Assembly: GCF_019966545.1 (NCBI RefSeq)
Contig: NZ_JAIMIC010000002.1
Span: forward strand, 62,001 to 126,000
Origin: Heliomarina baculiformis
Lineage (GTDB): Bacteria; Pseudomonadota; Alphaproteobacteria; Rhodobacterales; Rhodobacteraceae
DNA length: 64,000 bases
Reading direction: 5' to 3'
Positions 1-9,194 of this stretch are shown in pieces (the stretch's first letter is position 1; every line of letters starts with the position of its first letter). Both the position numbers and the translations under genes were made by a program. The notes under the pieces are model-generated. The model saw only the letters and a program-made list of their open reading frames with translations, did no database searches and was not told where the DNA came from.

Positions 1-263
1 ACGGCGTCGAACGCCTGTGCCGAAGGCACGATCTGACCGCCCGCGAAGGGCGTGATGTCAAGGCTTCCGCCGGTCAGCTCACGTACACGGTCGCAGAACT
101 TTTCCTCGTAGAGCATCGGCGTTGTGCCGCCGCCCCAGAGCGCCTGCATCCGCCATTGGATCGTGCCCTGCGCGCGGACGCTGGATGCGGCCACCACGGC
201 CGGGGCGGCAAGCCCTGCTGCACCTGCTGCGCGAATGAAATGTCTTCTGGTCGATTTGGTCAT
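1..263 (-). CDS. TRAP transporter substrate-binding protein (DctP family), N-terminal part only
   Basis: Only the first 87 or so codons are inside the window; the rest lies to the left. The N-terminus carries a twin-arginine type signal (RRHFIRAAGAAG, then an Ala-rich stretch ending in SVRAQ), as is common for periplasmic TRAP solute receptors. The mature start (GTIQWRMQALWGGGTTPMLY) and the following FCDRVRELTGGSLDITPF resemble DctP proteins. The ATG at 263 is preceded by a strong AAGGGAGG ribosome site. It lies 37 bp downstream of the HMG-CoA reductase gene on the same strand, so the two are probably cotranscribed and the ligand may be mevalonate or a related hydroxy acid; that last point is inference. 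Confidence 0.82.
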   Translation of the reverse strand, partial: MTKSTRRHFIRAAGAAGLAAPAVVAASSVRAQGTIQWRMQALWGGGTTPMLYEEKFCDRVRELTGGSLDITPFAGGQIVPSAQAFDA

Positions 264-300
264 ATGGATACTCCTCCCTTTCTTCAAATTCATCTGGCGG

Positions 301-1596
301 TCAGAGACCAGCCAGAATTTCCTTTGCCGCGTCGACACTCACATGTCCTTTCAACGCGATCTGCTTTGCGACGATCTCGATCTGCGGGCCGGTGGCTCCG
401 GCCAGAATGGCGATGTTGCGGGCATGAAGCGCCATATGGCCTTTCTGGATGCCTTCCGTCGCCAGCGCGCGCAGCGCCGCCATGTTCTGGGCAAGCCCGA
501 CGGCAACCGTGACTTCCGCCAGTTCCTGAGCGGTCTCTACACCCAGCACTCGCAGCGCGGCCTGCGCCGCGGGGTGCGTCTTGGTCGCACCGCCGACAAG
601 CCCAAGCGCCATCGGCATTTCGATGGTACCGTTCAGGTTGCCATCTGCGCTTTTTTCCCACGTCGTCAACGAGGTATACTGGCCCGAGTGTGCAGCCCAG
701 GCGTGGGCACCCGCCTCAATCGCACGCCAGTCATTACCCGTGGCCACAACAACCGGGTCGATCCCGTTCATCACGCCCTTGTTATGCGTTGCGGCGCGGT
801 AGGGGTCGATCAGCGCCAGCGCACAGGCTTCGACCATGCCGTCGATCACGTCGGCCCCGTCCATCGACTTGGTGGTCAGCGATTCCGGCGTCAGAGTCAC
901 ATGCGCCCGCGCCAGCCGTTTATCCGCAAGGTTCGACAGGATCCGCAGGCGGGTATGCCCGCCGGTAATCTCGGCGACGCGCGGTGCAATCGTTTCGGCC
1001 ATCGAGTTGACGGTATTCGCGCCCATCGCGTCCCGCACATCGACAAGGATATGCAGCACGGCCATCGGCCCGGCCGGAGAGGTCTCGAACACGTGAACCT
1101 CGATCCCGATGCAGCCGCCGCCCAGCGAAACAAGCACCTTGTCGCGCGCGTTGCACATCTCTTTCAGCTCGGCTTCGGCTGCCAGCAATCGATGCCGCGC
1201 GCCGTTCGGATCGCTGAGGCCCACCACCTGGATCTGCGCCCGCATGACAGGCTGGTCGGACGAGGTCTTGAACCCACCCACATCGCGCGCAATCTTCGCC
1301 ATGTAAGAGGCCGCCGCGACCACCGAAGGCTCTTCCACGGCCATCGGGATCAGGTAATCCTTGCCGTTGATGGTAAAGTTCGAAGCCACCGCCAGCGGCA
1401 GCTCGAACTTGCCGATGACGTTTTCGATCATGCCATTGGCCAGCGACATCGGCAGCACGTCATGGCCAGCCAGAACCGTCTTGTCGTCGGCGTCCAGACC
1501 GACCGCCTGCGCCAGCACGTCCAGCCGCGCCTCCGGTTCAAGGTTGCGCAGGCTTTCCAGCCGCGAGTTTACCCGCGTCGGTGTTTCTTTAGACAT
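301..1596 (-). CDS. mvaA: Hydroxymethylglutaryl-CoA reductase, class II (degradative type)
   Basis: Interconverts HMG-CoA and mevalonate with NAD(P)(H). The 431 residues match the length of class II enzymes such as that of Pseudomonas mevalonii, with no membrane anchor. Visible motifs: ENVIG (58-62), the EEPS loop with the catalytic Glu (88-91), the cofactor-binding DAMGAN (189-194), HNKGVMNGI with the catalytic Lys (about 273), [11 protein letters not shown] (332-342) and the catalytic His in LHARN (391). The direction of use, catabolic or biosynthetic, cannot be read from sequence. The absence of other mevalonate-pathway genes next to it, plus the TRAP receptor downstream and the MocR regulator upstream, favours mevalonate use as a nutrient. 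Confidence 0.93.
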   Translation of the reverse strand: MSKETPTRVNSRLESLRNLEPEARLDVLAQAVGLDADDKTVLAGHDVLPMSLANGMIENVIGKFELPLAVASNFTINGKDYLIPMAVEEPSVVAAASYMAKIARDVGGFKTSSDQPVMRAQIQVVGLSDPNGARHRLLAAEAELKEMCNARDKVLVSLGGGCIGIEVHVFETSPAGPMAVLHILVDVRDAMGANTVNSMAETIAPRVAEITGGHTRLRILSNLADKRLARAHVTLTPESLTTKSMDGADVIDGMVEACALALIDPYRAATHNKGVMNGIDPVVVATGNDWRAIEAGAHAWAAHSGQYTSLTTWEKSADGNLNGTIEMPMALGLVGGATKTHPAAQAALRVLGVETAQELAEVTVAVGLAQNMAALRALATEGIQKGHMALHARNIAILAGATGPQIEIVAKQIALKGHVSVDAAKEILAGL

Positions 1597-1657
1597 AGAT
1601 ATGAACTTTCCTCAGTCTCCCGGCGATCTTGTAACGCGCGGATGACGGGACGGCACA

Positions 1658-1712
1658 GGTACAGTTGAATAAAACAGTGGCTCACTGTACTGCTCATCTT
1701 TAGGGTACAGTT
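1658..1712. promoter_or_regulatory. Probable MocR operator: three GTACAGT boxes
   Basis: The 121-bp divergent intergenic region holds GTACAGT at 1659-1665 and 1705-1711 in direct orientation and its complement ACTGTAC at 1684-1690. The middle copy sits in an imperfect palindrome, ACAGTG-GCT-CACTGT (1674-1688). Two direct plus one inverted box is the arrangement described for MocR regulators such as PdxR and GabR. The boxes could control both the reductase gene and the regulator. Confidence 0.65.
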
Positions 1713-1717
1713 CATGG

Positions 1718-3091
1718 GTGTTAGCGGTGACCAAAACCGACGAGCTGGTAGAGAGAATTGCCAGAAACATCGCCACCGGAAGGCTGTCGCCCGGTGACAA
1801 GCTTCTGTCGATCCGCGCCGCCGCGCAGGAGTTCGAGGTTTCCAAGAACACCGTTATAGACGCCTATGACCGGCTTGTTGCCCGCGGGCAGATCGTGGCA
1901 CGGCAAGGTTCGGGCTTTACCGTGGCCATGCCCGCCCGTCCCATCGGCAGCGACGAAGCTCCTCGCCACCTTGTTGAGGCCGTTGACAGCGTGTCCCTGC
2001 TGCGCGCCCAGCTCGATCAGAATTACGCAGTGCGCATCGGCGACGGACGACCGCCGTCTTCTTGGATGGTCGGTCTTGCCATCCGCACCCCGCTCGACAA
2101 GCTGAATGAGGCCGGCTCGAACGCCTCCGGCTATGGCTCGCATATGGGACACCAGCACCTGCGAGACCTCATCGCCGCGCAGCACCAGCTTGACGGGATC
2201 GCCATCGGAGCCGACCAGATCGTGACGACATTCGGCGGCAATCATGGGCTAGATCTGATTATCCGCCGCTACCTGCAACCGGGCGACACCGTGCTGGTCG
2301 ACGACCCCGGATATTACCCTCTCTTCGCCAAACTGCGATTTTCACAGGTGCGCTACGTCGGGGTCAGTCGCGGACCAAACGGCCCCGATCTCGATCACCT
2401 GCGCGAACTGGCCGCGCTGCACCGGCCAAAGCTCTACTTCACCCAGTCGCTCTCGCAGAACCCGACCGGTTCTTCGATGGACCTGCCCACCGCGCATGGC
2501 GTGCTGACGCTGGCCGAAATGTCGGATTTCATGGTGGTGGATGACGATCCCTTTGTCGATCTGCCCGACCCCGACGGGGTACGGCTCGCCGCGCTCGGCG
2601 GGTTCGACCGGGTCATCTTTGTCGGCACTTTTTCCAAGACGCTCTCGGCCAGTTTCCGTATCGGCTATATCATTGCCCGACGCGAGATCACCGAGGAACT
2701 GGCCGAACTCAAAATGATCACCACGGTCAATTCCTCGCGCTTTGCCGAGATGATCGTCGCCGACATGATCCAGAGCCGACGCTATGCCCGCCATCTCAAG
2801 AAACTTTCCAAACGCTTGCAAAAAGCCGTTGGCAAGCTTCAGTCGGACATGGGAGCGCTTGGCCTGAAACTGCGGGTGACGCCGGGCCCAGGCTACTATG
2901 CATGGCTCGACCTGCCGGACGGGGTCAGCGATACGGATCTTGCTCACCGGGCCGCACGAGACGGCATATTCCTCGCGCCATCGACTTTCTTCGCGGCGGA
3001 TTCCGGCCAGAAAACCGCGGGTCTGCGGCTGAACATCACCCGTACGGACGATGACCGTTTCCTGACCTTCATGCGTCGCGAAATCGGCTGA
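1718..3091 (+). CDS. MocR-type transcriptional regulator (GntR winged helix fused to aminotransferase fold)
   Basis: 457 residues. Residues 5-70 form a GntR winged helix (LPGDKLLSIR-like segment, then SKNTVIDAYDRL recognition helix). Residues 100-457 form a type I aminotransferase domain: ITTFGGNHGLDL near 205, the TQSLSQNPTG segment, VDDDPF, and the PLP lysine region GTFSKTLSASFRIGY. Such proteins sense PLP or an amino compound and regulate a divergent gene. The start is a GTG at 1718; another GTG at 1727 is equally possible and neither has a strong ribosome site. The HMG-CoA reductase is the obvious target, though the effector of a PLP-type regulator in a mevalonate module is not obvious. 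Confidence 0.9.
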   Translation: MLAVTKTDELVERIARNIATGRLSPGDKLLSIRAAAQEFEVSKNTVIDAYDRLVARGQIVARQGSGFTVAMPARPIGSDEAPRHLVEAVDSVSLLRAQLDQNYAVRIGDGRPPSSWMVGLAIRTPLDKLNEAGSNASGYGSHMGHQHLRDLIAAQHQLDGIAIGADQIVTTFGGNHGLDLIIRRYLQPGDTVLVDDPGYYPLFAKLRFSQVRYVGVSRGPNGPDLDHLRELAALHRPKLYFTQSLSQNPTGSSMDLPTAHGVLTLAEMSDFMVVDDDPFVDLPDPDGVRLAALGGFDRVIFVGTFSKTLSASFRIGYIIARREITEELAELKMITTVNSSRFAEMIVADMIQSRRYARHLKKLSKRLQKAVGKLQSDMGALGLKLRVTPGPGYYAWLDLPDGVSDTDLAHRAARDGIFLAPSTFFAADSGQKTAGLRLNITRTDDDRFLTFMRREIG

Positions 3092-3147
3092 TGTCCTGAC
3101 GGTAAATCGGGAAAGCCCCTCGCAGGCGCGTTGCAATAATGAATGAA

Positions 3148-3158
3148 CCTACAGTAGG
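3148..3158. promoter_or_regulatory. Palindrome CCTACAGTAGG ahead of coxC
   Basis: A perfect 5+1+5 palindrome ending 8 bp before the coxC start codon. It shares the core TACAGT with the MocR boxes upstream and also resembles half-sites of LytTR regulators. Its place overlapping the likely ribosome-binding or promoter region suggests control of coxC, by CoxC itself or by the MocR protein. Confidence 0.35.
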
Positions 3159-3166
3159 CTCCGCGC

Positions 3167-4282
3167 ATGGAGTTGCTTGAGGTTGATCACAACGCAGGCC
3201 TCGTCTTTGCGTCTTTCCTCGTGGCACTGGTCTCGGGGTTCACCGGACTTACCCTGACCAAGGACCTGTCCAGACAGTCTTTTTCAAAGCGCAAGGTTTC
3301 TGTCGCGATGGCGGCCGTCGCGCTTGGCGGTGGCATCTGGTCCATGCATTTCGTCGCCATGCTTGGCCTGCAATTGCCGATCCGGTTCTTTTACGATTCC
3401 GCCGTCACGCTCGCCTCGGCGCTTTTGGCAATCCTCATCGTTGGCGCAGCGCTCTGCCTGCTGCATTTCGTGCAACGTTCCGCGCTCACAGTTACGCTCG
3501 CCGGAGCCATCGTCGCGATTGGAATACTGTCGATGCACTACCTGGGCATGGCCGGACTGCAATTGTGTCAGGCGCTTTACACACCGCTCGGTATCACGCT
3601 TGCGGTCATTTCGGCGCTTGGCCTCTGCATCGCGGCCTTTTGGATCGCGTATGGCCATCGCTCCAATCGCAACATCCTTCTCGGTACGCTCTGTTTCGGT
3701 CTGGCCGTCTTTGCGGTTCATTTCGTCGCCATCGCTGGAACAAGCTTTGCGCCGGTCCCGACATTTCGCGAACTAGGCCCGATCATGAGCAACGAGGTGC
3801 TCGCGCTCGGCGTGATCCTGTCCAGCTTCCTGATCTTCGGCGCCTTTCTGTGGATGAGCGTGACTTTCCTCGTCACCCAGCCCGCGAGGAAACCGCAGGA
3901 TCCCGAGGCATTTATCGACAATGCGGAACCTGTCGCCGAACAGGCACCTGCCCCGGTCCGGGTGCCCTGCAAGAAAGACGGCAACACGCTGTTGATTGAT
4001 CCCAAACAGATCGCCTTTGTCCGCGCCGAAGGCCACTATACTCACGTCTACACCGACGGCGCGCACCATTTCTGCCAATGGCCGATCACTGAGGCGACAC
4101 GCAGGCTCGAGCCATTCGGGTTCATGAAAGTTCACCGAAGCTATCTCATCAATCCATCCCATATTCTCAATTTTGAACGTCTCAAGGACAATGGCCAGTG
4201 CCGCTTTGCCGGTGAGGGACTGCCGCCGGTGCCAGTCAGCAGATCGAATCTCAAGGCCGTTCGCGATGCCCTTGGTCTCTGA
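3167..4282 (+). CDS. coxC: CoxC-like membrane sensor-regulator: MHYT domain plus LytTR DNA-binding domain
   Basis: 371 residues. Residues 10-235 are hydrophobic and contain the MHYT signature repeats (SMHFVAM near 59, SMHYLGM near 124, VHFVAI near 185), a seven-helix membrane unit proposed to bind copper or gas ligands. After a linker rich in Pro and Glu, residues about 262-371 form a LytTR DNA-binding domain (FVRAEGHYTHVYT, FMKVHRSYLINPSHI). This architecture is that of CoxC and CoxH from the Oligotropha carboxidovorans CO dehydrogenase cluster, and the gene sits directly upstream of coxM as coxC does there. It is therefore a good candidate for the membrane-bound CO-responsive regulator of this cluster. 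Confidence 0.88.
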   Translation: MELLEVDHNAGLVFASFLVALVSGFTGLTLTKDLSRQSFSKRKVSVAMAAVALGGGIWSMHFVAMLGLQLPIRFFYDSAVTLASALLAILIVGAALCLLHFVQRSALTVTLAGAIVAIGILSMHYLGMAGLQLCQALYTPLGITLAVISALGLCIAAFWIAYGHRSNRNILLGTLCFGLAVFAVHFVAIAGTSFAPVPTFRELGPIMSNEVLALGVILSSFLIFGAFLWMSVTFLVTQPARKPQDPEAFIDNAEPVAEQAPAPVRVPCKKDGNTLLIDPKQIAFVRAEGHYTHVYTDGAHHFCQWPITEATRRLEPFGFMKVHRSYLINPSHILNFERLKDNGQCRFAGEGLPPVPVSRSNLKAVRDALGL

Positions 4283-4326
4283 CCCAGGGGTGAATTCGCA
4301 TTTCGCGCTAAAACAGATGCATTTCG

Positions 4327-4381
4327 TGAAAAACACCTTGTTTTTCATTTAATTTCCCAAGCGAAGAGCTGCGGCTTCGCT
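4327..4381. promoter_or_regulatory. Two adjacent inverted repeats upstream of coxM
   Basis: The first is TGAAAAAC-ACCTT-GTTTTTCA (4327-4347), with perfect 8-bp arms. The second is AGCGAAG-N8-CTTCGCT (4360-4381), with perfect 7-bp arms. They fill the space between the coxC stop (4282) and the coxM start (4427), so they may be a regulator site, a terminator for coxC or a leader structure of the coxMSL message. A LytTR protein would usually bind direct repeats, so CoxC is not the obvious ligand. Confidence 0.45.
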
Positions 4382-4426
4382 CACCTTCCGGATGCGAGAT
4401 GATTTGCAAGGCGGGGAGGCAAGGCA

Positions 4427-5281
4427 ATGATACCAGCAGCTTTCGATTATTATCGTCCCAAGGACATGGCAGGGGTTCTGGCCCTGCTACAGGAACATGG
4501 CGACGATGCGCGGGTGATGGCGGGCGGCCATAGTCTCATTCCGATGATGAAACTGCGCATGGCCGAGGTGCCGCACCTGATCGACCTTCAGGATGTGCCG
4601 GGCATGTCGGAAATATCGATCGGCGATGGCAAGATCCGTATCGGCGCACTCGTGACCCAGCATGACATCATCGCGCATGAAGGGCTGGCGCAATCGGCCC
4701 CGATCCTGCGCGAAGCCGCGATGCAGATCGCCGATCCGCAGGTCCGCTACATGGGCACCGTCGGGGGCAACCTCGCCAATGGCGATCCGGGCAACGACAT
4801 GCCCGGCCTTATGCAGTGCCTCGATGCGCAGTTCACCCTTGTCGGGGCGGACGGCGAACGCAGCGTGGCGGCACGTGAATTCTACGAAGCCGCCTATATG
4901 ACTGCCCGCGCGGATGACGAAGTGCTCACCGAAATCACTCTCGCTACGCCAAACGGCGGCTATGCCTACGAGAAACAGAAACGCAAGATCGGCGATTACG
5001 CGACGGCCGCCGCCGCTGTGCAGATCACGCGAGACGGCAGCAGATGCGCCTCGGCCTCGATCGCGATGACCAACCTCAGCGATGTTCCGGTGTGGTCTCA
5101 ATCGGCCGGTTCCGCGCTGGTCGACACCGAGGTCGGCAGTGACGCGATCAAGGCCGCCGTCGCCTACATGCTCGACGAAATCGACCCGACCGAAGACAAC
5201 CGCGGCCCGGTGGCCTTCAAACGCCACGTGGCGGGCGCGATACTGACCCGCGCAATCCAACGCGCCTGGTCGCGCGCATAA
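4427..5281 (+). CDS. coxM: Aerobic carbon monoxide dehydrogenase, medium FAD subunit
   Basis: Carries FAD in the CoxLMS heterohexamer and passes electrons from the iron-sulfur subunit to the quinone pool. 284 residues, close to the usual 288. The FAD-binding signatures [14 protein letters not shown] (32-45) and [17 protein letters not shown] (111-127) are intact. The ATG at 4427 follows a GGGGAGG ribosome site. The order M-S-L, with M first, is the layout of form I (true CO dehydrogenase) clusters; related form II enzymes usually run S-L-M. Confidence 0.96.
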   Translation: MIPAAFDYYRPKDMAGVLALLQEHGDDARVMAGGHSLIPMMKLRMAEVPHLIDLQDVPGMSEISIGDGKIRIGALVTQHDIIAHEGLAQSAPILREAAMQIADPQVRYMGTVGGNLANGDPGNDMPGLMQCLDAQFTLVGADGERSVAAREFYEAAYMTARADDEVLTEITLATPNGGYAYEKQKRKIGDYATAAAAVQITRDGSRCASASIAMTNLSDVPVWSQSAGSALVDTEVGSDAIKAAVAYMLDEIDPTEDNRGPVAFKRHVAGAILTRAIQRAWSRA

Positions 5282-5294
5282 GGGAGGAACCGAG

Positions 5295-5789
5295 ATGCCA
5301 GAGAAACTGCATATCAAGCTGAACGTGAACGGTAAGTCGGAGGAATTCCTCGCCGAGCCGCGCGAATTGCTCATCCACACATTGCGCGAACGGCTGCGCG
5401 TCACCGGCCCGCATATCGGCTGCGACAGTTCCCATTGTGGCGCCTGCACCGTGACCCTGAACGGCAAGTCGGTGAAATCCTGCACCATGTTCATCGGTCA
5501 GGCGAACGGGGCCGAGATCACGACCATCGAAGGGCTGGGCACACCCGACGCACTGCATGTGCTGCAGGAAAGCTTTCGCGAACATCACGGGCTGCAATGC
5601 GGCTTTTGCACGCCGGGCATGATCACCCGCGCCGCCAAGCTGCTCGAGGAAAACCCAAGCCCGAGCGAGGAGGAAGTCCGTTTCGGCATGGCTGGCAACA
5701 TCTGCCGCTGCACTGGCTATCAGAACATCGTGAAATCCATTCTCGCTGCGGCGAGTGAGATGAACGCAGCCAAGGAGGCCGCAGAATGA
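5295..5789 (+). CDS. coxS: Aerobic carbon monoxide dehydrogenase, small [2Fe-2S] subunit
   Basis: Electron-transfer subunit with two [2Fe-2S] clusters. 164 residues, the family length. The N-terminal plant-type cluster is held by Cys43, Cys48, Cys51 and Cys63, and the C-terminal helical cluster by Cys102, Cys105, Cys137 and Cys139 (CGFCTPG, CRCTGYQ). It starts 13 bp after coxM behind an AGGGAGGAA ribosome site and overlaps the coxL start by 4 bp, so stoichiometric translation with the partner subunits is likely. Confidence 0.97.
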   Translation: MPEKLHIKLNVNGKSEEFLAEPRELLIHTLRERLRVTGPHIGCDSSHCGACTVTLNGKSVKSCTMFIGQANGAEITTIEGLGTPDALHVLQESFREHHGLQCGFCTPGMITRAAKLLEENPSPSEEEVRFGMAGNICRCTGYQNIVKSILAAASEMNAAKEAAE

Positions 5790-8206
5790 AGGACGATGTC
5801 GAACTCACCCGCGAAGACCGTGTCGCCAATCTCAAGGGCATGGGCTGCGCCCGCAAACGCGTCGAGGATGCGCGTTTCACCCAAGGCAAGGGCAACTACA
5901 TCGACGACATCAATCTGCCCGGCATGTTGCACGGCGATTTCGTCCGCTCGCCTTATGCCCATGCCAAGGTGCTATCGATCAATACCGAGGCCGCGATGGC
6001 GCTCGACGGTGTGATCGCGGTTTTGACTGCCAAGGATCTGGAACCACTCAGCCTGCACTGGATGCCGACGCTTGCGGGCGACAAGCAGATGGTGCTGGCC
6101 GATGGCAAGGTGCTGTTCCAGGGACAAGAGGTCGCCTTTGTCGTCGCGACCGACCGCTATATCGCGGCGGATGCCGTGGAACTGGTCGAGGTCGAATACG
6201 AAGATCTCCCCGTTATCACCGACCCCTTCGAGGCGCTGAAATCCGATATCGTCCTGCGCGAAGACCTTGCGGGCCAGACCTCGGGCGCACATGGGCCGCG
6301 CAAGCATCACAACCACATCTTCACATGGGAGGTCGGCGACGAAGAGGCGACGAACCAGGTCATGGATGAGGCCGAGGTCGTGGCCGAGGAAACCATGTAC
6401 TACCACCGTACCCATCCCTGTCCGCTGGAAACCTGTGGCTCGGTCGCCAGCATGGACAAGGTCAATGGCAAGCTCACGGTTTACGGCACCTTTCAGGCGC
6501 CACATGTCGTGCGCACCGTCGCCTCGCTGCTCTCGGGGATCGAAGAGCACAACATCCGCGTGATTTCTCCGGACATTGGCGGCGGTTTCGGCAACAAGGT
6601 CGGCGTCTATCCGGGCTATGTCTGCTCTATCGTTGCCTCCATCGTGACCGGTGTGCCCGTCAAATGGGTCGAGGATCGGATGGAAAACCTGATGTCCACC
6701 GCCTTCGCCCGCGACTACTGGATGAAGGGGCGGATCAGTGCGACCAAGGACGGCAAAATCACCGGCCTCCATTGCCATGTCACCGCCGACCACGGCGCCT
6801 TCGACGCCTGCGCGGACCCGACCAAATTCCCCGCCGGTTTCATGAGCGTCTGCACCGGCTCCTACGACATTCCCGTCGCTTACCTTGGCGTCGATGGTGT
6901 CTATACCAACAAGGCGCCGGGCGGCGTGTCCTATCGCTGCTCCTTCCGCGTGACCGAGGCGGTCTATTTCATCGAACGCATGATCGAAGTGCTCGCGATC
7001 GAGCTGAACATGGACGCCGCCGAGTTGCGCCGCATCAACTTTATCGGCAAGGACCAGTTCCCCTATCAGTCGGCGCTGGGCTGGGAATATGACAGCGGCG
7101 ATTATCACACGGCTTGGGACAAGGCGCTGAAAGCCGTCGATTATGAAGGCCTGCGCCGCGAACAGTCGGAAAGGGTCACTGCCTTCAAACAGGGCGAGAC
7201 CCGCTCGCTCATGGGGATCGGTCTGGCCTTCTTTACCGAGATCGTCGGGGCGGGTCCGGTCAAGAACTGCGACATCCTTGGCATGGGCATGTTCGACAGT
7301 TGCGAAATCCGCATCCATCCCACCGGCAGCGCCATCGCGCGGCTCGGCACGATCAGTCAGGGGCAGGGGCACGCAACGACATTCGCGCAGATCCTCGCCT
7401 CGGAAATCGGCATTCCCGCCGACAGCATCACGATCGAAGAAGGCGACACCGACACCGCGCCCTATGGCCTAGGTACCTATGGCTCGCGTTCGACCCCGGT
7501 CGCCGGGGCGGCGACAGCGATGGCCGGGCGCAAGATCCGCGCCAAAGCGCAGATGATCGCGGCCTACCTGCTCGAAGTGCATGACGATGACGTGGAATTC
7601 GACGTCGACCGCTTCGTGGTCAAGGGCGCGCCCGAGCGCTTCAAGACCATGGCAGAGGTGGCCTATGCCGCCTATAATCAGGCCATTCCGGGCATCGAGC
7701 CGGGGCTCGAGGCGGTCAGCTATTATGACCCGCCCAACATGACCTATCCCTTCGGCGCCTATGTCTGCGTGATGGACATCGACGTCGATACCGGCGTGCC
7801 GACGATCCGCCGTTTCTACGCGCTGGACGATTGCGGCACCCGCATCAACCCGATGGTGATCGAAGGCCAGATCCACGGCGGCTTGACCGAGGCGCTGGCG
7901 GTCGCGCTGGGACAGGAAATCGCCTATGACGATATGGGAAACGTCAAAACCGGCACGTTGATGGATTTCTTCCTGCCCACCGCGTGGGAAGTGCCGAACT
8001 ACGAAACTGATCACACCGTCACCCCCAGTCCGCATCACCCGATAGGCGCCAAGGGCGTTGGCGAAAGCCCGCATGTGGGCGGCGTGCCTTGCTTCTCGAA
8101 TGCGGTGATGGATGCCTTCCGCGCCTTTGGCCTGCGGCATAGCAACATGCCGCACGATCACTGGCGCATCTGGCAGACGGCCCAGGATCTGGGACTGCAC
8201 AAGTAA
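5786..8206 (+). CDS. coxL: Aerobic carbon monoxide dehydrogenase, large Mo/Cu catalytic subunit, form I
   Basis: Oxidises CO to CO2 at a Mo-S-Cu centre with a molybdopterin cytosine dinucleotide cofactor. 806 residues, compared with 809 in Oligotropha. The diagnostic active-site loop reads SYRCSFR (382-388) with the copper-binding Cys at 385; form II enzymes have AYRGAGR there. The first residue of the form I signature is normally Ala and is Ser here. The Gln near 237 (TFQAPH) and the catalytic Glu760 (GVGES) are present, as is [11 protein letters not shown] in the cofactor region. On motif evidence this is a functional CO dehydrogenase, not a related hydroxylase. Confidence 0.96.
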   Translation: MKDDVELTREDRVANLKGMGCARKRVEDARFTQGKGNYIDDINLPGMLHGDFVRSPYAHAKVLSINTEAAMALDGVIAVLTAKDLEPLSLHWMPTLAGDKQMVLADGKVLFQGQEVAFVVATDRYIAADAVELVEVEYEDLPVITDPFEALKSDIVLREDLAGQTSGAHGPRKHHNHIFTWEVGDEEATNQVMDEAEVVAEETMYYHRTHPCPLETCGSVASMDKVNGKLTVYGTFQAPHVVRTVASLLSGIEEHNIRVISPDIGGGFGNKVGVYPGYVCSIVASIVTGVPVKWVEDRMENLMSTAFARDYWMKGRISATKDGKITGLHCHVTADHGAFDACADPTKFPAGFMSVCTGSYDIPVAYLGVDGVYTNKAPGGVSYRCSFRVTEAVYFIERMIEVLAIELNMDAAELRRINFIGKDQFPYQSALGWEYDSGDYHTAWDKALKAVDYEGLRREQSERVTAFKQGETRSLMGIGLAFFTEIVGAGPVKNCDILGMGMFDSCEIRIHPTGSAIARLGTISQGQGHATTFAQILASEIGIPADSITIEEGDTDTAPYGLGTYGSRSTPVAGAATAMAGRKIRAKAQMIAAYLLEVHDDDVEFDVDRFVVKGAPERFKTMAEVAYAAYNQAIPGIEPGLEAVSYYDPPNMTYPFGAYVCVMDIDVDTGVPTIRRFYALDDCGTRINPMVIEGQIHGGLTEALAVALGQEIAYDDMGNVKTGTLMDFFLPTAWEVPNYETDHTVTPSPHHPIGAKGVGESPHVGGVPCFSNAVMDAFRAFGLRHSNMPHDHWRIWQTAQDLGLHK

Positions 8207-8245
8207 AGTTGGGACGCGCGGTTATGGGGGATCGCGCAAACCGCA

Positions 8246-8284
8246 GGGGGGCCGTCACATCTACAGGTAGGGTCACGGCCCCCC
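8246..8284 (+). promoter_or_regulatory. Strong GC stem-loop between coxL and coxD
   Basis: GGGGGGCCGT (8246-8255) pairs perfectly with ACGGCCCCCC (8275-8284) across a 19-nt loop. No T-run follows, so it is a poor intrinsic terminator. Its position, in the only large gap between the structural and accessory cox genes, suits an mRNA processing or stability element that lowers coxDEF relative to coxMSL. Confidence 0.5.
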
Positions 8285-8318
8285 GATCAAACGAAACGCG
8301 GCTGCAAAAGGCAAAGGA

Positions 8319-9194
8319 ATGGATTGGAGCGAACTTCAGCACAGGATGGCACAGCAGGGCTATGTCGCGGCTGATGATCTTTCCGTGGCTCTGCATCTGG
8401 CGTTGTCGCTGCAACGCCCGATCCTGCTCGAAGGAGCGGCGGGCGTTGGAAAGACCGAAGTTGCCAGAGTGCTGGCCGATGTGCTCAATACCCGGCTGAT
8501 CCGTCTTCAATGCTACGAAGGCTTGGACGCCGCGCAGGCGATCTATGAGTGGAACTACCAACGCCAGCTTCTGTCGATACGCGCAGCCTCGGGGTCGGGC
8601 GAAAGCGGCGCCCAGATTGAAGACAGGCTTTTCACCGAGGAATTCCTTTTGGAACGTCCTCTGCTCGCCGCGATCCGTCAGGAAAAATCACCGGTTCTGC
8701 TGATCGATGAAATCGACCGGGCAGACGAGGAATTCGAAGCCTACCTGCTTGAAATGCTAGCCGATTTCCAGATTACCGTTCCCGAACTTGGCACCATCAC
8801 TGCAATCACGCGCCCCGTTGTAATCCTGACGTCGAATGGCACGCGCGACCTGTCGGACGCGCTGCGTCGGCGCTGTCTTTACACCTATGTCGACTATCCC
8901 GACGCTGTCGCAGAATTCGAAATCTTGCGCAGTCGTCTGCCCATGGTAGAGGCCCATCTCGCAGACCAGATCATCGGTTTCGTGCGCAAGCTGCGCGAGG
9001 AAGAGCTGGAGAAGACACCGGGCGTCGCCGAGATGCTGGATTTCGCCGCAGCCTTGATGGGGCTCGGCGTGGCGGATCTTACCAATGATCCGGCAGTTCT
9101 CCAGAACACTCTGACAACTTTGCTCAAAACCCAATCCGATCAGGCAGCGATCACGACCGAGGTCGCACAGCGTCTGGCAGGGCGCGCCGCATGA
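8319..9194 (+). CDS. coxD: CoxD, MoxR-type AAA+ ATPase for CO dehydrogenase maturation
   Basis: CoxD in Oligotropha is a membrane-associated ATPase needed to build the Mo-S-Cu centre from the immature Mo-only cofactor. 291 residues, similar to the 295 of that protein. Walker A is GAAGVGKTE (39-47), Walker B is LLIDEIDRAD (127-136), and sensor 1 is at VVILTSNGTRD. The gene lies 112 bp after coxL and overlaps coxE by 4 bp. The ATG at 8319 follows AAAGGAA. Confidence 0.93.
   Translation: MDWSELQHRMAQQGYVAADDLSVALHLALSLQRPILLEGAAGVGKTEVARVLADVLNTRLIRLQCYEGLDAAQAIYEWNYQRQLLSIRAASGSGESGAQIEDRLFTEEFLLERPLLAAIRQEKSPVLLIDEIDRADEEFEAYLLEMLADFQITVPELGTITAITRPVVILTSNGTRDLSDALRRRCLYTYVDYPDAVAEFEILRSRLPMVEAHLADQIIGFVRKLREEELEKTPGVAEMLDFAAALMGLGVADLTNDPAVLQNTLTTLLKTQSDQAAITTEVAQRLAGRAA

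Noticed and set aside
124-1668. A 514-codon open frame on the plus strand
   Set aside because: It lies opposite the HMG-CoA reductase and the TRAP receptor, both with clear motifs and ribosome sites; its own translation has no family likeness.
5972-7372. A 466-codon open frame on the minus strand
   Set aside because: Antisense shadow of coxL.
5786-8206. Form II CoxL-like hydroxylase
   Set aside because: The active-site loop has the copper Cys (YRCSFR), not YRGAGR, and gene order M-S-L is that of form I.
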